Notes: generated by a model not told the origin, from the letters alone. Shown: positions 44,187 to 55,435, counted from the stretch's first letter. The stretch is 64,000 bases of DNA from Bryopsis sp. KO-2023 (GCA_030272585.1 BSYQ01000008.1:2108001-2172000), one strand, 5' to 3'. Made by a program: numbers and translations.

Positions 44187-44700
44187 TGATACCAGCTGCT
44201 GACGTCCAGGGACGTCAGACGTCAAAAGCGTCATGCATCTGACGTCTGTGAAGCGTCAGATGCATCCCCGGTGAATGACAGCATCCTCCCAAGGAGGTAC
44301 TACTGAACTACAGCGAGGAAACCACCGCAAGAGCACAGAGTCAAGACAGTGGTTCGATCAGCCAGATTAGGACTTGCGAGACTGAGGTCTTGTGTTCGAG
44401 TCTGAGTGGGAACGTGCTTTGGTCTGGGCCTGTGTGTGAGAGTGTGAGTGAGTCAGGAGTAGAACTGGCGGCTGTGAGTCAGGGTAGTGGGAGTGTTACG
44501 GGTGGTTAGTCACCCTCGGGAAAGTCGAACTGGGAGTTGAAATGATGGGACGCTTGATGTAACCTTGCTTTTCAGTGATCTGTTGGTGTGACCCCGAGTC
44601 TGTGACCCGTGCGATTTTGTGTGACTGTTCCGCCGCCGCCTCACTCTTTTCCGAGATAGGAGACGTCGCTCGCGGACGTCAGTCCTCCCGAGCGATAACA
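44187..44700 (+). repeat. 3' LTR of element D
   Basis: 514 bp, matching 36917-37430 with no difference seen by eye. Preceded by a purine-rich tract. Confidence 0.95.
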
Positions 44701-44705
44701 GTCTG

Positions 44706-46095
44706 TCACCAGGGTGATGCGTTGATTGCGCAGCTCCGATTTGAAATAATCGACGGCTTTGCGCACCGCCGTAATCTCCAGGCCGTTGATGTGCTCCTTC
44801 TCCGTGTGTTGCCAGAAACCCGCCGCGAGTGCTGGAACTCTCTGTCCAGGGGTTTCCAACTTCGCTCCCCACCCCGTTGTACTGGCGTCGACGCTCAAAG
44901 TGTGCGTCGGAAGTGGTGGCCAAAGTGCCATGGATACTGTGTCGGGATCCAGCTTCTGCCAATGGCGGAGCTCCGCCAAAGCTGGCCGCGACACCTGAAC
45001 TCGACTGCTCCAAGAACGCAGGCCCTGTAGACATCGATAGAGGTGGTGGAGCCAGTAGCGCGTCCCTGGAATGGCGAGGCGACAGGATTGCGCATACCCT
45101 GTGAACTGCGCGAGATCCCGAGCGGGCAAACGACGTCCCTTCTGCAGCGCTGTAACTCGAACGCGGCGAGCGAGCTTCTTGAGCTTCGCCAGCCTGTGAG
45201 GGGGCAAAATAAACAAGCACGACTCGGTATCGACAAGAAAACCGAGGTGCTGAAGTCGTCGCTGGGGATTCCAGGAAGATTTTTCTTCCTTCCACTGTAA
45301 TCCCAATTGTCCCATCATTCCTTTTACTAACGATCCAAAAATTTCTAATTCAGTGGGGTCTCCGTGCATCCCCATAAAATCGTCTAAGTACCATGTGATT
45401 CGAACTGGATCGATCGAATTCCGATATCGATCCCAAAACTGAAAAATAAAATCATGATCCCCTTGTGATTCAAGATGGGCTACTCCTCCGGGGTTTCGTA
45501 AAAAACGTACGAACTGTTGAATTAGTTCGCAAAAAAGAAGAGGAGAGCCCCGATAACCGAAAGGAAGGGAAGTACAACGAAAAAACTCCCCTTCCATCTC
45601 AAACTCAAAAAACTGTTGATGCATGGGGTCTATACCCAAATGAAAAAATGCATCTTTTAAGTCCCATTTGATCATGTAATCATTAGGTCTGAGATGTGTC
45701 GAAAGAGACCTAAGATCCTCATACTGCACTGGATGAGGTTCGACCTGGCGATTCAACGGTCGCAAATCAATGATCAACCGCTTACCGCTAACCTCTCCGT
45801 TCTCGTTCTGTTTATCTACTAAAAAAGCATGACTGCAAATCCCACTTGCGCTAGGCGCTGCGATTTGCTGAATCGCCCCTTTTCTGAGATAATCCTGTTT
45901 GATTTTTTCCCATTCGGCGTTTTTTTCGACAGGTCTCACTCTTTTTTTCGGTCGAACTGGGTCGGGTACGCCGACAAACCTGGCCTGTATACCGTTTCGA
46001 ATACGGTTGAGCACCCTTTGGCTCGTCCCCACTCTGACCCATTCCTGATAACGAGCGCGCACCTGGAGCGAAGTCCACGCCTGGTACGGATCCAT
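44706..46095 (-). pseudogene. DIRS-like reverse transcriptase and RNase H start
   Basis: 463 residues from ATG 46095 to the chromovirus insertion. RT blocks: KRLIIDLRPLN, KWDLKDAFFHLGI, LPFGYRGSPLLF, catalytic YLDD (about 45379-45390) and LGFLVDTES. RNase H starts with LSVDASTTGWGA and HINGLEITAV, which is the DIRS type. The frame meets the insertion after LVTD. The start codon overlaps the gag stop as TAATG. Only the insertion breaks this gene. Confidence 0.88.
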
Positions 46096-46778
46096 TATTC
46101 CGTTTTTGTGGTTTTCTCTTTTCCTCGATCGCGATTGCCTCCACTCGTTCCCGCTCCACTATCGTTTCGTTTTCGTCCCTGAGGTCGCGAACCCTGAGCG
46201 CGTTGTTGTCCTAGTGACTTAGAAAGGGACTTTAGGTAATCTTCGCTCAAACTTTCGAGCGTACTAACGGTTCTTGTTCCGCTAAACTGTTTCGCCGCAA
46301 ACGAAAGGCGTATTTTTTCCTGCAATAGTTTCCACGCCCCTGGGTGACTTTCACCACTATCTGCCTTTAACCTCAAAACTTCTAGACTTTCGACGGAGAG
46401 AACTAAGGTTCTGTAAAAGCCTTGGGCGTAAGGACCTAGAACTTGGCGCACTGCAGGTGGCGTGTGCGGACTGCACAGGATAGTCAAAAAACCTGTGGTG
46501 AGGTCGAATAAAGCTGAAACAACTGGCGACCAAGTTCGGAGCTCGCTCCCAAATCCCCCTGGCCCGAGCTTTTCTAACAAACGAAACCCCTGCACTGTCC
46601 CTTCGATAGGGAAGTATTCTCCTAACGTAGTTCCACTCGGACGATCGACCGGGTTAGTCGAAACGTGTGGTATTTTTTCGATCGCGGTAACAAAAGACTG
46701 CCTCACGTAGGCTTCGTCAAAATTTCCTAGGTCCTGGCCTAGTATATGTCGCAGAGCTTCCAGCAAAGCGTTTTCCAT
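46095..46778 (-). CDS. Putative gag of the DIRS-like element
   Basis: 227 residues from ATG 46778 to TAA at 46097-46095. No zinc knuckle. The protein is mainly helical in composition, with a basic, Gly/Arg/Lys-rich C-terminus (GSRPQGRKRNDSGAG), suiting RNA binding. It is placed first in the element, just before RT. The stop and the RT start share one A (TAATG), suggesting termination-reinitiation coupling. Assigned to gag by position and composition, not by a recognised domain. Confidence 0.65.
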   Translation of the reverse strand: MENALLEALRHILGQDLGNFDEAYVRQSFVTAIEKIPHVSTNPVDRPSGTTLGEYFPIEGTVQGFRLLEKLGPGGFGSELRTWSPVVSALFDLTTGFLTILCSPHTPPAVRQVLGPYAQGFYRTLVLSVESLEVLRLKADSGESHPGAWKLLQEKIRLSFAAKQFSGTRTVSTLESLSEDYLKSLSKSLGQQRAQGSRPQGRKRNDSGAGTSGGNRDRGKEKTTKTE

Positions 46779-46959
46779 TCGGGGGTAAAGATCTCCTTCA
46801 AGGAGCCGAACCGTTCACGGGAGTGAAGGTCGGTTTTTGCAAAAAGCAAAAAGGTGGCGAGAACATAAGGACAACGCCTTTTAAAGCCACAAACTAGAAC
46901 AAGGCGCACGCTGCCCCAAACACAAACGCAAGCGCTGCCACAAATGCGTCAGCCGCGGC

Positions 46960-47880
46960 TGACTGTGCCAGCAAAACCCGCCCAGTACCGATCCAGTCCA
47001 TAAACTCATGAACTGGAAGTTAATAACATGATTTTCTTTTTTTTTCATCGTTGTTGGCTGATAAATTACTAGATGACGCAGTGAAGTCTATACATTGATC
47101 ACTGTAAACAAACGATAGCCCAATAACCCAAACGACTTTTTTTACAGGTGCTGTGTGCTTCACAACTTGTGAATCACAAGCTCGCACTTAAGTATTCAGT
47201 CTTGATCACAATCGTGGTCCTGTGTAACGCTCCCTTAGCCACAGAACTTCTTGGCTTACCACAACCACAATTCTAACGTCACCCCTATTCTCGTCCGTTA
47301 GTTCTATCTTTACTGCCTTTGCACGAACTGAGTTAACACAACACCGAATGGTCGGAGGTTGAATTTACAGTTTTAAGTCCATCTCACTGGGATATGGTAC
47401 TATATCATTGGCAAAGATAGATTGATAGGAGGATCTGGAATAATTATGATTGTAGTGCAAGAAACAAGCCTTTGCAAACGTCACGTCAAAAACAGTTTGT
47501 GTTTAATCTTATTCTTAAAACAAATATATATATTTAAGATATATTTTTTGAGGGAAGTGCTTCCTCTAAAATCTTATTGGGAGAATAAGAACTAGAAAAA
47601 AAAAAAAACATAGTGCAACGAAGAGTAAAGTACACTGTGGACTTCTGCAGTTTACTACTACAGTTTATGTATTGGATGCATGCAATCTGCTTGCCATATG
47701 GATGGTCAGGTTCCTTTTTATTTAATTTTATTTTTTTTGCTGTTTTATTGCCCCCCCCCCCCAAAAAAAAGGAAGATTGATTTTTTTTATTCATTTTTTT
47801 CAACTTTTTTTTACTTATTAAAAAAAATAGTAATAATATTGTTTACAAAAAAATCATTCTCGGAGCAATTTGTTCTGAGA
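46960..47880. other. Intergenic region, no gene seen
   Basis: AT-rich with homopolymers (for example C/A runs at 47749-47769). No coding signal recognised. Confidence 0.5.
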
Positions 47881-48190
47881 GCCAATGTCTGAAAACCAAA
47901 GCTTTCAATTTTTCATGAATTTTAACACAAATTTAAAAAAGGAAAGATTCACACAATTACTTCTGTCTCCAAGATTTGCTTTAAAATAGATTTATTTTAT
48001 CACAGCTGCCAATCAATCCTAGTAGCAGTAGCACAAAGCTTTGCTGGCACCCCTCTTGAACACCAAGTTGTTGCCAGCAGGGTTCAACGGAGCCTCAGCC
48101 CACAGACCCTTACCACCACACCTTTAAGAAACACAACCAAAAATCGACATTAGACATTGGATGCTGCCACTAAATATCCAGCGGAATCTT
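47880..48190 (-). pseudogene. Last exon, intron part and 3' UTR of an Ala/Cys-rich gene paralogue
   Basis: On the minus strand a splice acceptor at about 48123 precedes an exon coding KCGGKGLWAEAPLNPAGNN...CYCY with a stop at about 48021. Only a few residues differ from the last exon of the gene at 24.4-25.8 kb. The intron before it and the 3' UTR (AATAAA; gcaaatcttggagacaga) are also conserved. None of the upstream exons is found further along the minus strand, so this is a detached 3' fragment unless exons lie elsewhere. Confidence 0.8.
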
Positions 48191-48597
48191 TGAGCATGCA
48201 AAATGTTGTTTGTTTGTCGATCGTTGAGTAGATAGCAATGGGGCAAATGCTTCCGGCAATAGGAAAATGAATCATACTATTTGGTTTGTACATTATTCCC
48301 CAAAGATAGACTCTTTGTCATACTGAAGCACTCGGCCCTCTACACACAAACTCGTGCCGTATTTTTCTATGGGGGGTTGCTCGTCGCAAAGAATCTGTGC
48401 GCCCCCTATCTCCTCCACGTGGTCGCCCAGGCATTCGTATGACAGTCTCGTTCGAAACAGCTCAACGGACTCCCCCATGGAGCAGGAGTACTCGAAAGCA
48501 CTCGGACGCTTCATCTTTTTTCTGGATTTTTTCTGGATTTTTCTTGAGTTCTTGTTGCTTCGAGCAGTGATAGTGCGGCGCGCTTCTGACCCGATCC

Positions 48598-48844
48598 ATG
48601 TCAAATCTCCTGAACATCAGTAGTGTCCTTGCAGCCGTCTTGCTCAGTGCTTTTGCGCCAGGTAGAAAATTTGCCGTCGGACAATTGCCGAAGAGATGAC
48701 GACAGAACATAGCGCAAGTAAAGATCTCACACCTGTGTTGCAGCCGTTTCCGCCCCTGAGTGCTTCAAGGTTGAGGGTGGAAACGCTGCACTCATCCCGT
48801 CAAAACCTGGGGCGACTGCTGCTGGGAGAAATTGTCTAATTTGA
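48598..48844 (+). CDS. Possible small secreted peptide gene (two exons)
   Basis: Exon 1 (48598-48661) codes MSNLLNISSVLAAVLLSAFAP, a good signal peptide, and ends in CCAG|GTAGAA, phase 1. Exon 2 (48744-48844) follows TTGCAG and continues in frame as AVSAPECFKVEGGN, ending ...RNCLI and TGA. The 54-residue product would release a short peptide with two Cys, perhaps one disulphide. The 82-bp intron and phase-1 split after the signal peptide match exon 1 of the Ala/Cys-rich gene. No family recognised; it could be a truncated relative of that gene. Confidence 0.45.
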
Positions 48845-48849
48845 TGTTT

Positions 48850-51090
48850 TCTGTTGGTGACAACGTGTTTTCCGCATCGAATCCCGCTTGTTTGGCAGGT
48901 GGGGCGGTTGGCCGGGGGGGGGGGGGGGAAGTAAATCCTTCCCCTGTGCGTTGCGGGGCAGATTCGTGACCATAACAATAGTAAAGCCTAAGGAGGTTTT
49001 GACATTGTGCGAAGTGGAGGTCTACACAATGGTCGAGGCAAAAAAATCGACGTCGTCTGAATGAAATGGTGTTTTGGTTCGTTTTTCATAAGCAAGAGTT
49101 TTGTCCCTTGTCCTGGATTTTTTTTCTTCTTCTTTTTTTAATCAATCTAAGATTTATGACTTTTTTTGGTCAACCAGAATTGAGAAAAGAAGTGCCATAG
49201 GTTCTGAGTTGGGTGACCACTGTCTGTGACATATCAGAACAAACAAAACAAAGTCGGCACTCGAAGTAGGAAAAAAAGTTGTGAGTTGGCTGGAAAAAAC
49301 TGCGAAAAAACTTGCATAGTACTCCAATTAACTTTCATCAAGGGAAAGTAAAACGAGGTGGGCCCCCTTCAGGCACGGCGACTGCTAAAAGAAGTAGGTG
49401 GTTGGATGTGTTGTCGATTGGAAAGAGAAGTGGTGGAAAGGAGTTTCGACTGCTCCATCTTTCCTTATCATTCGTTCTCCTTCGTGCTCTTTCAAGAGCT
49501 ACCTACATCTTTTGTCCGCGTTCAGGTGTACGAGAGCATCCCTCACTTTCGCCTCCTTTGTTCGTCCTTGTTGTGAAACGAATTATGGATCACCCAAAAG
49601 AAAGCACACATGATTCCCCGATCCGGTTCTGATGTTAAACCCCAGCTCTCGCTGTGCCTGTTGGTGGTCGGGACAGTCGTCCACTCGCACACAGAAAACG
49701 ACACATATACCACAGGATATGTTTCTCCAAATGCTTTTACACCATCAAGTTGTTCAAGTTGTTTCACCTGATCGATCCATCTTATTCAGTGGCGCTCTCT
49801 AACTGTCGCTGTTTCTGTCGGCACCAGTTTCTGTCAGTCCTCTGTCCGACTGACAGAAACTGGGGCTCTACTTATCAGCGAGGTATGCGAGTAAATGTTT
49901 GACGTGGGGTCGCAGGTGTTATCGGCACAAGCCAACACGTCGTTGCCGTTTTTTGTCCCGTGACTGTCAACATGCTTCGTTCCCTTCTTATCGCGGGAGC
50001 TTCGATTTTGGCTGTGTCGGGGGTGAAGAGGTTTGCCCGGTTTGTCGTCACCCAAGTGGCGAACCGAGACCTCAGAAACAACATGCATCTGCTGAACAAC
50101 AGCACTCAACTGCCCAGGAGATTTATCGCGTGGCTACCACGTGGGTTGCTGACGTCTTTTATCCCAGCACACATATGTTGTCGATTTCATGGGAGCCTTT
50201 CTTGACTCTATTGATCCCTGCAGAGGAACGCGAGGCGATTGGTCAGCCCAGGAGAGCGCCGACGCCTGTGACGCTGCCTTTTGGAGGAGCACGGCTGCCA
50301 ACGATTCAGGAAGAATGGAGCCATCCTGAACAAACGATTGGTACCACTCGTCCCGCACCGGTGCGTGTTTGACTGGTGCTGTTTATGTGATTATGTTTGT
50401 TTGGTGTTGTGTTTTGGTTGTGTTTATTATCCCACTGCTCGATAATGAAATGGTGTTTTGATCCTTTCAGGTTTTTTGTCAGTGGAGACCTCACCAGGAC
50501 TGAGGGACAAGGGGACTTTCTTGTTCCTGGGTGGGGAAGCCCGCAATGAATCGCAATGCCAGTTCCAAAAGAAGCCATCCCAGGTTGGTAGGAAGTTGTT
50601 GTGTTCGGAACACCCCAGCTTCATCGGGGCTTCTTTCACTCTTCTTTTGATGAGCTACTTTTTGCTGATCCCAAGCAGTCCCGCTTCCTGAGAGTTTGAA
50701 TGGTGGCCAGTAACTGATGGAGGGATTTTTGCAGTCCATGTTTTGCAGATTTCGCTCCATGATGGAAAGGTAAGAGTTCGATTGACAATACTCATTTGGT
50801 AAGTTCAAGAGTCACACTATCTTTAGACATGCATGAACAAATACACATTTTCATGTCTTGGTGTTCTTTTCATCAGCTGCTGGATAACTTTTTTCCACCC
50901 CTTCAAATAAATTCCTTGAATTTGGATTTTGATCAAAGACACATTCAAAAAAGGCTCAAAAAATATACATATGTCAGTACAATGATGACCCCGATGAAGC
51001 ATACTTTGCAATCAAACCTACTTTGAATTGTGGGAGTTTTCATTTGTGGATATGTGTTGGTAGGCATTGGATCTCTTTGCTGCTGGTTTA
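48850..51090. other. Intergenic region with a perfect hairpin and decayed coding traces
   Basis: Nothing firmly supportable as a gene. It holds a G homopolymer (48917-48930), a perfect 16-bp hairpin (49824-49863), and an ATG at 49972 followed by a signal-peptide-like stretch (MLRSLLIAGASILAVSG) without a convincing continuation. Confidence 0.45.
49824..49863. repeat. Perfect 16-bp hairpin
   Basis: CCAGTTTCTGTCAGTC (49824-49839) pairs perfectly with 49848-49863 across an 8-base loop. No T-run follows it directly. Function unknown. Confidence 0.7.
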
Positions 51091-51105
51091 TCATTTTCAT
51101 GTGAT

Positions 51106-51195
51106 GCAGGTCTGAGGAATCCATTGCCAGACATTATCAAGACAATGCAAGATGCTTCTTACAACATTCACGCCGGCTTTGCCGAAAGGGGTGGG
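51106..51195 (+). pseudogene. SnRK2-like kinase exon fragment
   Basis: After an acceptor-like TGATGCAG, the frame codes RNPLPDIIKTMQDASYNI. Its DIIKTMQ..SYNI part matches the start of the kinase fragment at 64000-63659 (minus) and corresponds to the kinase C-lobe just before subdomain XI. It then loses similarity. It lies upstream of N-lobe exons, so exon order is not that of a normal kinase gene. Confidence 0.65.
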
Positions 51196-52794
51196 TTCAG
51201 ATTCGCATCTCCAGTCGTTCCAAACAACATTGTTGGGGTCTTGTCGCGTTCCAAGCCAATGAGTGAAGCTGACAGGGGGTCGCATGAAAACTTTTGGCCT
51301 CCATAAATTTCAGGCCAGGAGCTGCTTTGAAGAGTTTTAGTCCCCGTTAGAAAAAGAGGAACCCCCCTCCCCCTTCGCTCGGACCTCCTTTGTTTTTGAT
51401 CGTCGCCATGTGTTGTTGGTCCAAACAAGTTCGACCGCCTCAGTATCTCGCCCCCAGTGGGGATGAGGATCGATATCTCTTTGTACGGATCGATCGACGG
51501 ATCGACCAAGGAGCAAAGTTAACTTAAACAACGTTGTTTTCGTTTTTCAACTCAGGAGGAGATCGGACAGCATGTTTTTGCCTGGCTTGAAATTTTACAC
51601 AGTGCCCCTCAGAATGCCGAACTGACTGTGAGTGTTTTTCAACACAGGGGATAAGATTTGCTGAAAGGGAGTTGCGCAGCATTTATCGAGGTGAGTGAAT
51701 AATTCATTGATACAAAACGTTCAAAGAGTTATTTTAAATCGATTTCTTCTTCAGCAAACTCTGGAGGGCTCTTTACCTCAAAAAGAAAGGTCAGCCAAAT
51801 TAGCACGCAAATTTATTTATTTATTCATATTTTTGTCTCCTAAATTGTTGACGACCACGGACTTCTCGAATGACGTGCATATGTCTTGGAGGTGGTGGTT
51901 CGTTCTTTCCCCAATACACAAATTCAAATCTTAGATTAATACATGAGAATCTGCTTTGCTCATTGATCGTAGTAGCAATTGTGCTGGGCTGACAGAGGTT
52001 TTTGTGTGTGTGGTTGATGTCCGGCAATTTCTCTATCCCTCCTAACAAAACATCTGATTAAAAATGCTTGCAAAACTAATTTCTACTGCGAATTTGAGGT
52101 CTTCATGGTGGTGCAGCTCGCTCCGCTTCGACCGAGTTGGAACTCTCCAGACGTTTGTCGATTCACATGGATGCTTTTTTCCAGAACATTGGGCTCGATG
52201 GTTTTCCCAGCAGATAATATCTGCTGTGGGCTATGCACACAAAAAAGTGAATGAAAAAACCGTTGTTTTTGATGGAGCCACCCTTTTTTTTTCAGATGCA
52301 AATTTCCTTGCATTAGAAAACCTAGATCAACGAGTAATGATTTCACATTGCATCAGGAGATCCCCTTCTTTTTCCCTTTTAAAAACAATCACATCCGAAT
52401 ATATGTCTGGGGTCGTTACTGGCCGAACCATTATCCATCAAAGCTCTTTCTATTTTCTGGACAAACTTACATCTACTTCGGTATTGTTCACAGTCTCACT
52501 CATTGAGGATTTCGACTATCGATTCTTGAGGTGATTTTTTTTTACCTACTTTGATTTGCTGGTAAGAATTACTGAATTACTGGTTTCATCCTTTTATTTT
52601 CAGGGGGTATTCTTCCGAGATATCAAACTGAAAAATATTTTGATGGGTGAGAAAAGAATAATGCTGTGCGATCTTGGAGTTTCAAAGGTAAAAACAGTAG
52701 TCATACATGCTGCAACAAACTGAACATTTGTGGGGGCAGATCTCGTTTCCATTGTTCAATAAAATTTGCTGAGTGGAACCAGGAAATCAAGATT

Positions 52795-52835
52795 GTTTGC
52801 TCTTCCTGATATTGCATTTTTCAGGAAGAGCAAAC
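52795..52835. repeat. Perfect 15-bp hairpin in a kinase intron
   Basis: GTTTGCTCTTCCTGA (52795-52809) pairs with 52821-52835 across an 11-base loop. It lies in the intron before the LINE-bearing exon. Confidence 0.65.
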
Positions 52836-53000
52836 GAGATACAATTTTACGTGTCCTCCAATTTGATTTCAGGATCAGGAACCCAAATCGTACAACACAT
52901 ATGTATTTCTATGCATAGATCTGGAAATTCACAAGCATTTAATTAATCGTGATGATGGGTTTGTCTTTGTCCCCTGACAATTGTTTCTGCAGTGCACCCA

Positions 53001-53013
53001 GTTTGACACAGTA
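53001..53013 (+). repeat. 13-bp target duplication of the LINE (left)
   Basis: GTTTGACACAGTA at 53001-53013 is repeated at 61785-61797. The right copy directly follows the (TTATG)n tail. Confidence 0.92.
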
Positions 53014-53076
53014 ACCAGAAAAACATTGACGTTCCAGAAAAAACCTTCCAGGCGGCTGGCTGTATTCATTCATTCT

Positions 53077-53217
53077 GGCTCGGTTTTGGGCTAACGTTTC
53101 GGGGGCATTTGTGGAACCACTGCGGCTCGGTTTTGGGCTAACGTTTCGGGGGCATTTGTGGAACCACTGCGGCTCGGTTTTGGGCTAACGTTTCGGGGGA
53201 TTTTGTGGAACCACTGC
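53077..53217 (+). repeat. Three 47-bp tandem monomers in the LINE 5' UTR
   Basis: Units start at 53077, 53124 and 53171 (ggctcggttttgggctaacg...). The third differs by small changes (gggggcattt to ggggattttt). 5' monomers act as promoters in some LINEs; that role is inferred here. Confidence 0.85.
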
Positions 53218-53296
53218 GACGACGACGGATTCCGACGACGGTTTCCTCCTCTCCGTTTTTGAGTTTTTAGATCGAGTGCGCCTTCATTACCACTCT

Positions 53297-54308
53297 ATGG
53301 CGCCAAAACAAAAGCAACCATCCAAGCCTTCGTCGGGGACGGTACGGCGTTCTTCCCAAGAGCCTTCGACTCGTTTACCGGCTCCCGTGCCTATTTCTCG
53401 ACAGAGCTCTGAACACCATGTGCCTTCACCTCGCCTTGGATTGCCTCTCAGCACTGTTGTTGCTCGCCCTCCTGGTTCCGCATGGGGTACTCGCCCACTG
53501 ACTCCTTCTAAAAGGCCGCATACTGAGACTGACGGGCTTGATGATTCTCCAGTGCCTTCCGGGGAGCCTACATTGCGGGAAGTAATGTCTCTGTTGGTGG
53601 GCATCCAATCGGATACAAGCAGTATTCGCCAACAATTGACGGCACTGGAAGCTAAATATGATACCTTGCTGCGTCGGGTGGAAGCTTTGGAACGCCAGGC
53701 ACCGATGGATTTTGAAGCTACATTGGCGGATTTTCAGAACAGGATGGAGCGCCGCTCAAATTTCCTGGTATATAACTTGCCTGAACTATCTGGGGAGGAT
53801 GTCATGACTCGAGTTTATGAAGTTCTTCTGGAGTTAGGTAAAGATCTGACTCTGTCTAAACAGGATTTTCCTATTGTTTTTGCTCGTCGGGTTGGTCGTT
53901 CTCGGGAACCTCTCCCACGCCCGATTCTTGTTCGATTCGCTAGTGAACATAGTCGTAGTGTGGCGTTTGAGTTGCGGAAGGGTATTCGAGAAGTTATGGG
54001 TGATGGGATTTCTATTCCATCGGATTTGCGTTTTGGTCCCGATTATACCTTGCAAGCGTCAAGCGCGTCGGTCGCTGCGTCCTATTCATGATAAAGGTCG
54101 TGAGTTAGCCTCGGATGTGTCCTCTCCAATTCAATCGGTTTACTTTAGGGATGAACATCTTTTTATGCGAGTGCAAGGGCAGTTTAGTCCAGTTCCAATT
54201 TCTCTGGGTGATTCTTCGTGGCATGGGTTTTTTCCCGCTGATGTTCTGTCGGGGCTTCTTGGTGGTGCTTCCGGTTCTAATGCGGTCCCGGTTGGACTTC
54301 GGGCATAG
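53297..54308 (+). pseudogene. LINE ORF1 (one frameshift)
   Basis: ATG 53297. The Ser/Pro/Thr-rich N-terminus is followed by a coiled coil (about residues 105-150, SSIRQQLTALEAKYDTLLRR) and a region like the L1 ORF1 RNA-binding fold (RRSNFLVYNLPE; FARRVGRS; RPILVRFAS; FELRKGIREV). The frame shifts near 54055 and continues (LRPIHDKGRELA) to a TAG at 54306-54308. In L1-type elements this protein binds element RNA. Confidence 0.8.
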
Positions 54309-55435
54309 GGGTTACGCCACCCAGCTTCTTTAGGCGTGTTTTTTTGGAATTTGCAGAGCTTGGATGATTCAAAATTTGATGAGGTTACTCACGCTATTTC
54401 GGGTTTTGACTTTATTGGTTTCTGTGAGTTGGGGGACTGGGAATTATTAACTTCTTTACAGGGGTACTCTTTTCACTTTTCTCATAGAATCTCGGAGCAT
54501 CGCCGTAGTGGGGGTGTTGGCCTTTTGGTGAAAAATTCTAAATGGTTCTCTTATGAAATTTTGGAGGATCATAATATCCAGGGTTTTGTTATTTGGGTCA
54601 AGGTTTCAATAGGGGCTCGGGTTTTTTTTCTGGGGGTTGTTCACATACCCCATTCCTCTTCGTCTTATTATGATGTTAGTTTGTGGGATCGGCTACGTGC
54701 CTCGATTACTACTTTTTCTCTTCAGGTTAATGGTTCTGTGCTGGTGTTTGGAGATTTCAATGCTCGATTGGGGGATTTGTTTGATGGAGAACCTGAAGGA
54801 GCTTTTGCTTGTCGAGGCTCCTTAGACCCTCATGGACATAATATCAATGGGAGACATTTATGTGAGACATGTATGTTAACTGGCCTTCGAGTTATGAATG
54901 GCCGAATAGCAGGTGATTTATTGGGGGAGTGTACGTTCTGTTTTCAATCCTCTGGGTCGATTTCAGTTTTAGATTTCTTTATTGGGTCTCAGAATTTTTG
55001 GGAGTTTTCTCCAGTTTTACGGGTTGCCGATGAATGGTCTGTTTCTGACCACAAGTGGATTTTTACGGTGGTTGATTGATGCCGTGGGTGGTTGTGTACA
55101 GCCCCCGCGGCGAGTGATTTGGTCTAAGGATAGTCCTGATAGGTTTTGGGAAGGTTTTTCGGTTAAATTGCCACTCATTTTGCAAGCTATTCGGGAGTCG
55201 TCTACAGTTGACGAGGCTTTTTTGGCTCTTAAGACTCATGTGGATAGTTTACCGACATGGGGCTCCCAGAAATCTTCTCGATGCCAACCTTGGTTTGATA
55301 GGGACTGTTATCATGCACGCCAAGTCTACCGTCGTGCTTGCAGAACTAATGGTGGATCAGATTATGCACGGGTTTTGCGTAATCGGTTTTATTCGTTGCT
55401 GCGGACTAAGAGGAAAGCGTATTCTTCCTCTCAAG
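54309..55435 (+). pseudogene. LINE ORF2, endonuclease part
   Basis: In the same frame as the end of ORF1, separated only by the TAG. The APE-type endonuclease starts at FWNLQSLDD. It has GFCELGDWE, GGVGLLVKN, GDFNARLGD and VSDHKWIF, matching the conserved Asn, Glu, Asp/Asn and Asp-His sites. A TGA near 55077 with a frameshift leads into the linker (RRVIWSKDSPDRFW; RKAYSSSQADMG) up to the first insertion. Endonuclease nicks target DNA for target-primed reverse transcription. Confidence 0.85.

Larger units (their letters stand above)
36917..44700 (+). mobile_element. Complete Ty3/gypsy chromovirus (element D)
   Basis: 7784 bp. Two 514-bp LTRs show no difference I could find by eye. It has a 5-bp target duplication, a PBS, gag, pol in the -1 frame with all motifs, a chromodomain and a polypurine tract (agggggga, about 44173-44180). 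It sits inside the RNase H of the DIRS-like element on the opposite strand. Its intact state and matching LTRs imply a recent insertion by a possibly active family. Confidence 0.95.
35248..46950 (-). mobile_element. DIRS-like tyrosine-recombinase retrotransposon (interrupted)
   Basis: Order on the minus strand: gag-like ORF (46778-46095), RT-RNase H (46095-44706, continued from 36911 to 36288) and tyrosine recombinase (36795-35248). Integrase and protease are absent, as is usual for DIRS elements. The element is split by a chromovirus at 36917-44700. Outer boundaries are approximate; split direct or inverted repeats typical of the order were not identified. Confidence 0.85.

Noticed and set aside
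44641..45295. Plus- and minus-strand ORFs crossing the LTR/DIRS junction
   Set aside because: They merge LTR sequence with the DIRS RNase H across the insertion point and are junction artefacts.
48293..48604. Minus-strand ORF of 103 residues with a Lys/Arg-rich start
   Set aside because: No domain, no splice context and overlap with the start of the possible secreted-peptide gene. It could be an exon, but I cannot support it.
49972..50205. Signal-peptide-like ORF starting MLRSLLIAGAS
   Set aside because: The hydrophobic start is attractive, but the rest shows no domain or convincing intron structure.
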